Assembly: GCA_947452455.1 (NCBI GenBank)
Contig: CANGBX010000002.1
Coordinates: 310,001 to 374,000, forward strand
Direction of reading: 5' to 3'
Length of the DNA stretch: 64,000 nt
Source of the DNA: Beijerinckiaceae bacterium
GTDB lineage: Bacteria; Pseudomonadota; Alphaproteobacteria; Rhizobiales; Beijerinckiaceae
Position numbers and translations under genes: made by a program. The notes beneath the pieces were generated by a model that saw only the letters and a program-made list of their open reading frames with translations, did not search any database and was not told where the DNA came from. Position 1 is the stretch's first letter. Each line of letters starts with the position of its first letter. Below are positions 61,521 through 64,000 of the stretch, piece by piece.

Positions 61521-62567
61521 ATGTCCTTCCTGCCGCGCCTTGTCGGCCTGTCGCTCGCCACTCTTGTGCTGGCGTCCCCAGTTCTTGCCCAAAATGCCAA
61601 AGTGCTTGAGGCAGCCAATATGAAGGGCACCGACCGGACAGCGAAACTCTACGAGAATGCCAAGAAAGAGGGCGTGATCAATCTGTATACGTCGCAGACG
61701 GTGCAGGACATGACGCTCTTGAAAAACGCTTTTGAAGCAAAATATCCGGGCGTGAAAATCAACATTTGGCGCTCGAGCTCTGAAGATATTGTGCATCGCG
61801 CTGTCACTGAATATGGCGCCAAACGTTTTGAAGTCGACGCTTTCGAGACCGATCAATCAGGCTTGGAAGCTTTGCATCGTGAAAAGCTGCTCCAAGCCGT
61901 CGATTCACCCGTCATTGCCGAACTTGTGCCGCAGGCGGCTGCGCCCAAGGAATGGTTGGGCACGCGTTTGCAAATCATTACAGCTGCGATCAACACAAAA
62001 GCTTTCCCTGAAGGCGATTACCCGAAGCGTTACGAAGATCTGCTTGATCCCAAATGGAAGGGCAAGATTGCCGTTGAAGCAGGTGATGCTGATTGGTTTG
62101 CGACGACAGTCGAAGCCATGGGCGAGGAAAAAGGCCTGAAACTCTTCCGGGATATTGCCGACAAGAATGGCTTTCAGATTCGCAAAGGCCATACACTGCT
62201 GGCCAATCTGATTGCGGCAGGTGAAGTGCCTTTCGCCGTCACGACCTATATGTTCCGTGTCCGCCAGCTCAACAAATCAGGCGCGCCCATTGCGCCGCTT
62301 TATCTCGAGCCCGCGGTAGCACGCGTGAACGGGATGGGGCTGGCCGCCAATGCGCCACATCCCAATGCGACTGTGCTTTTCATGGATTGGTTGCTGACAG
62401 ATGGTCAGGAAATCCTCTCGAACCATGAATTCTTCTCGACCAATAAGCGCTTTTCCTCCACGCCACCGGAAATGAAGATCATTTATGTGAATGCGGCTGA
62501 TCAGATGGATAATGGCGAGAAGTGGGAAAAGCTCTTCAATGAGATTTTCGTCCGCAAGAAGCGCTGA
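61521..62567 (+). CDS. Fbp-like periplasmic solute-binding protein 2 (orphan)
   Basis: 348 residues from the ATG at 61521 (GGAG eight bases upstream). Signal peptide to about residue 24 (LSLATLVLASPVLAQ). Mature part: LYENAKKEGVINLYTSQTVQDMTLLKNAFEAKYPGVKINIW, typical of family 1 iron/organic-acid receptors. Divergent from the bicupin operon across about 150 bases. No transporter membrane genes nearby. It probably serves the adjacent aromatic-acid pathway. Confidence 0.87.
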   Translation: MSFLPRLVGLSLATLVLASPVLAQNAKVLEAANMKGTDRTAKLYENAKKEGVINLYTSQTVQDMTLLKNAFEAKYPGVKINIWRSSSEDIVHRAVTEYGAKRFEVDAFETDQSGLEALHREKLLQAVDSPVIAELVPQAAAPKEWLGTRLQIITAAINTKAFPEGDYPKRYEDLLDPKWKGKIAVEAGDADWFATTVEAMGEEKGLKLFRDIADKNGFQIRKGHTLLANLIAAGEVPFAVTTYMFRVRQLNKSGAPIAPLYLEPAVARVNGMGLAANAPHPNATVLFMDWLLTDGQEILSNHEFFSTNKRFSSTPPEMKIIYVNAADQMDNGEKWEKLFNEIFVRKKR

Positions 62568-62600
62568 TACGCCCCTCTTCATCGAATAGAAACAGCAAAT

Positions 62601-62628
62601 ACCCAGATCAGCCCAGACTGATCTGGGT
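62601..62628. terminator. Bidirectional hairpin terminator
   Basis: ACCCAGATCAG, loop CCCAGA, CTGATCTGGGT: a perfect 11-base-pair stem between the convergent SBP and lipoprotein genes. T-runs are short, but its position suits both transcripts. Confidence 0.7.
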
Positions 62629-62876
62629 CATTGTCGCCAGATCGGCCTGCCAAGATAAATCGTGCGCTTTGTTGTGAGCCCGCCTGCGGCGGCACCCACA
62701 ACGCCGCCAACAATAGCGCCAGTACCGGGATTACCGCCAACAACTGCACCCGCGACAGCGCCAACGCCAGCGCCAATGGCCCCGCCGCTGATTGCCCGGT
62801 CAACGGGCCTTCGCCCACAAGCGCTCAGAAGTACAAGGCCGGCCATTAACACAATGATCGGTTTGAAATTGAACAT
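62628..62876 (-). CDS. Small glycine-zipper lipoprotein
   Basis: 82 residues. Lipobox LVLLSACG puts the lipidated Cys at about residue 20. The mature part is a glycine-zipper region of repeated small residues (GAIGAGVGAVAGAVVGGNPGTGAIVGGVVGAAAGG) found in Rick/OmpA-like and stress lipoproteins. It is likely membrane-attached. A second ORF overlapping in another frame (62579-62818) is a shadow. Confidence 0.8.
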   Translation of the reverse strand: MFNFKPIIVLMAGLVLLSACGRRPVDRAISGGAIGAGVGAVAGAVVGGNPGTGAIVGGVVGAAAGGLTTKRTIYLGRPIWRQ

Positions 62877-62922
62877 GTCCGAGCGCCTATGGTTTAGAGA
62901 AAGACAGATAATTGTCTTGCGA

Positions 62923-63234
62923 TCATTCTTCTGTCGTTGTGGTACTTTTCTTAGTCGTCGTCTTATTCATGAGACCACGTGGATCACGGCTGGTTTCAGA
63001 TGTAACGCTTTGCTTACGCCGACCACGACTGTCGACTGAAACATCTGTATTTGTTTTGTTCGAGGTCGTTGTTCCCTTGGAATCCGTGTAGGAATCATTG
63101 GTTTCATATGAGCCTGGAGCTCTGAGCATCATCCGGCGCTCATGTGCGCAGCCTGCTAAAGTCAGACTGGTTGTTGCAATAACTGCAATCAACCAAACGG
63201 GCCGACGAATAGAAAAATTGAGATCGCTTTTCAT
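62923..63234 (-). CDS. Small Ser/Thr-rich lipoprotein
   Basis: 103 residues. Signal peptide with lipobox TLAGCAH (Cys at about 29). The mature part is hydrophilic and disordered-looking: SYTDSKGTTTSNKTNTDVSVDSRGRRKQSVTSE and a C-terminal TTTKKSTTTTEE. No family recognised. It lies between the glycine-zipper lipoprotein and the DUF3309 gene. Confidence 0.75.
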   Translation of the reverse strand: MKSDLNFSIRRPVWLIAVIATTSLTLAGCAHERRMMLRAPGSYETNDSYTDSKGTTTSNKTNTDVSVDSRGRRKQSVTSETSRDPRGLMNKTTTKKSTTTTEE

Positions 63235-63255
63235 GGCATATTCCTTTTTTTGAAA

Positions 63256-63414
63256 TTAGATTCGTCCATTGAGGACAAGCAAAAGTATAATGATCAAAAG
63301 AATGCCTGTTCCGCCGCTGGGGTAATAGCCCCATTCTCGGCTATGGGGCCAAGTTGGCAGAACCCCAATTAAAACGAGAAAAAGAAAAATTATGAGCAGT
63401 GTTGCTATCGACAT
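63256..63414 (-). CDS. DUF3309 small membrane protein
   Basis: 52 residues from the ATG at 63414 (GAGGAT upstream). Two hydrophobic helices flank the DUF3309 core LPTWPHSREWGYYPSGGTG, ending LLIIILLLVLNGRI. The track's longer ORF adds 33 unrelated residues. Function unknown; frequent in Alphaproteobacteria next to stress genes. Confidence 0.9.
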   Translation of the reverse strand: MSIATLLIIFLFLVLIGVLPTWPHSREWGYYPSGGTGILLIIILLLVLNGRI

Positions 63415-63527
63415 GTGATCCTCATCGTCAGAGCCATCAGCATTTTGTCGTGATGCATATAAGGATGCGATGTGATTTATTTGGTTGTTTGAGAGAGAAC
63501 TTAAGCTCGACAAGTCTGAAATAGTTT

Positions 63528-63562
63528 TAAAAAATCGCCCGCATGAATGAATTTGCGGGCGA
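63528..63562 (-). terminator. Rho-independent terminator of csbD
   Basis: On the minus strand TCGCCCGCA, 10-base loop, TGCGGGCGA then TTTTTT. It lies about 20 bases after the csbD stop and separates it from the DUF3309 gene. Confidence 0.92.
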
Positions 63563-63582
63563 CTTTATAAGATGTTTAAAAA

Positions 63583-63804
63583 TTAGGCTGACTTGATTTC
63601 GCTATCATGTGTTGCGTCTTCAATCACTTTGATTTGCTTTTCAGCGTCTTCTTTTGAAAGCCCGTAATGTTCTTTGACTTTTCCAAGAAAAGTCTCGCGC
63701 TTTCCATCATATAACGTGATGTCATCACCCGTCAGCTTTCCCCACTTCTCCTTAAGCTTACCAGCAATCTGCTCAGCTTTGCCTTGAATCTGTTCCTTGT
63801 TCAT
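63583..63804 (-). CDS. CsbD-family stress-response protein
   Basis: 73 residues beginning MNKEQIQGKAEQIAGKLKEKWGKLTGDD, the CsbD signature, with an acidic/basic helical remainder. CsbD proteins are small, abundant and induced by general stress in several bacteria; their molecular function is unknown. It is monocistronic, with the terminator at 63528-63562 and a hairpin just upstream of its start. Confidence 0.93.
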   Translation of the reverse strand: MNKEQIQGKAEQIAGKLKEKWGKLTGDDITLYDGKRETFLGKVKEHYGLSKEDAEKQIKVIEDATHDSEIKSA

Positions 63805-63822
63805 TTGGAAACTCCGACCGGG

Positions 63823-63845
63823 TTAAGCTGCCATTTGCAGCTTAA
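63823..63845. promoter_or_regulatory. Perfect inverted repeat upstream of csbD
   Basis: TTAAGCTGC-CATTT-GCAGCTTAA: 9-base arms with a 5-base loop, 18 bases upstream of the csbD start codon. It may be an operator or a leader hairpin. The remaining sequence to 64000 is AT-rich and shows no gene. Confidence 0.45.
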
Positions 63846-64000
63846 GTCGATATAAATGTTCGGAAATAAGGAAACGATGCGGGATTTTGAAGAGCATAAA
63901 AAATAGTCATAAGCGTCATTGTCTCATTCACAAATCATCCCTCAATTTATAACACCTAAGCATGCTAATATGCTAAGTTATTGCTGTTGATCGTATATGA

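Noticed and set aside
1-64000. CRISPR arrays, tRNA, rRNA, insertion sequences, prophage
   Set aside because: No direct-repeat series, cloverleaf sequence, transposase or integrase frame was seen on either strand.

Overview
The window looks like a chromosomal stretch from an alphaproteobacterium, most likely a Hyphomicrobiales (Rhizobiales)-type genome. Pointers are the fused ispDF gene, a pyruvate dehydrogenase E1-beta with its own lipoyl domain, a pdhABC-lpd...lipA-ratA/coq10 neighbourhood, an HWE-family histidine kinase, DUF3309 and CsbD proteins, and many Bug-type solute-binding proteins. No tRNA, rRNA, CRISPR array, transposase or integrase was seen. Species cannot be named from the sequence.

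1-16,914 is a flagellar region. A long minus-strand operon reads fleT-like regulator, fliE, F, G, H, I, J, K, L, M, N (fliN runs off the left edge). A textbook sigma-54 promoter precedes it and moves the regulator's start to a GTG at 10616. A divergent second sigma-54 activator (fleQ-like), fliS, flgE (also with a textbook sigma-54 promoter) and motA-motB follow. The two activators are complementary: one has the GAFTGA loop but no HTH, the other has an HTH but a GAYTGS loop. Two uncharacterised genes trail motB.

16,919-29,526 is mostly housekeeping: two hypothetical genes, an FAH-family hydrolase, pncC/cinA, ispDF, ftsB, then pdhA-pdhB-pdhC-lpd ending in a strong terminator, an HWE sensor kinase, lipA and a RatA/Coq10-like START gene.

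29,562-62,567 is a catabolic and uptake region rich in orphan solute-binding proteins (SBPs): two Fbp-like, three Bug-type, two NMT1/TauA-like and one DctP. It holds an MFS exporter/importer; an AT-rich uracil-DNA glycosylase; a cold-shock gene; an operon of DUF2848, GntR regulator, FAD monooxygenase, amidase, a 53-codon ORF, a TauABC-type transporter, cupin and second amidase (45,244 down to 35,756); exonuclease III and a lipid A acyltransferase; a TRAP transporter followed by malonyl-CoA synthetase and a CoA-transferase of unusual layout; plsC; and a minus-strand group of two paralogous bicupin dioxygenases, a Rieske oxygenase, a CoA-transferase, a Bug SBP, a thiolase-like protein and its DUF35 partner. 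The last group could activate an aromatic or related acid as a CoA thioester, oxygenate it and cleave it; the substrate is unknown.

62,628-64,000 carries four small minus-strand envelope/stress-type genes: two lipoproteins, DUF3309 and CsbD. Several catabolic leaders share a hairpin placed just before a GGGAGG ribosome-binding site, which is the most unusual recurrent non-coding pattern I noticed.
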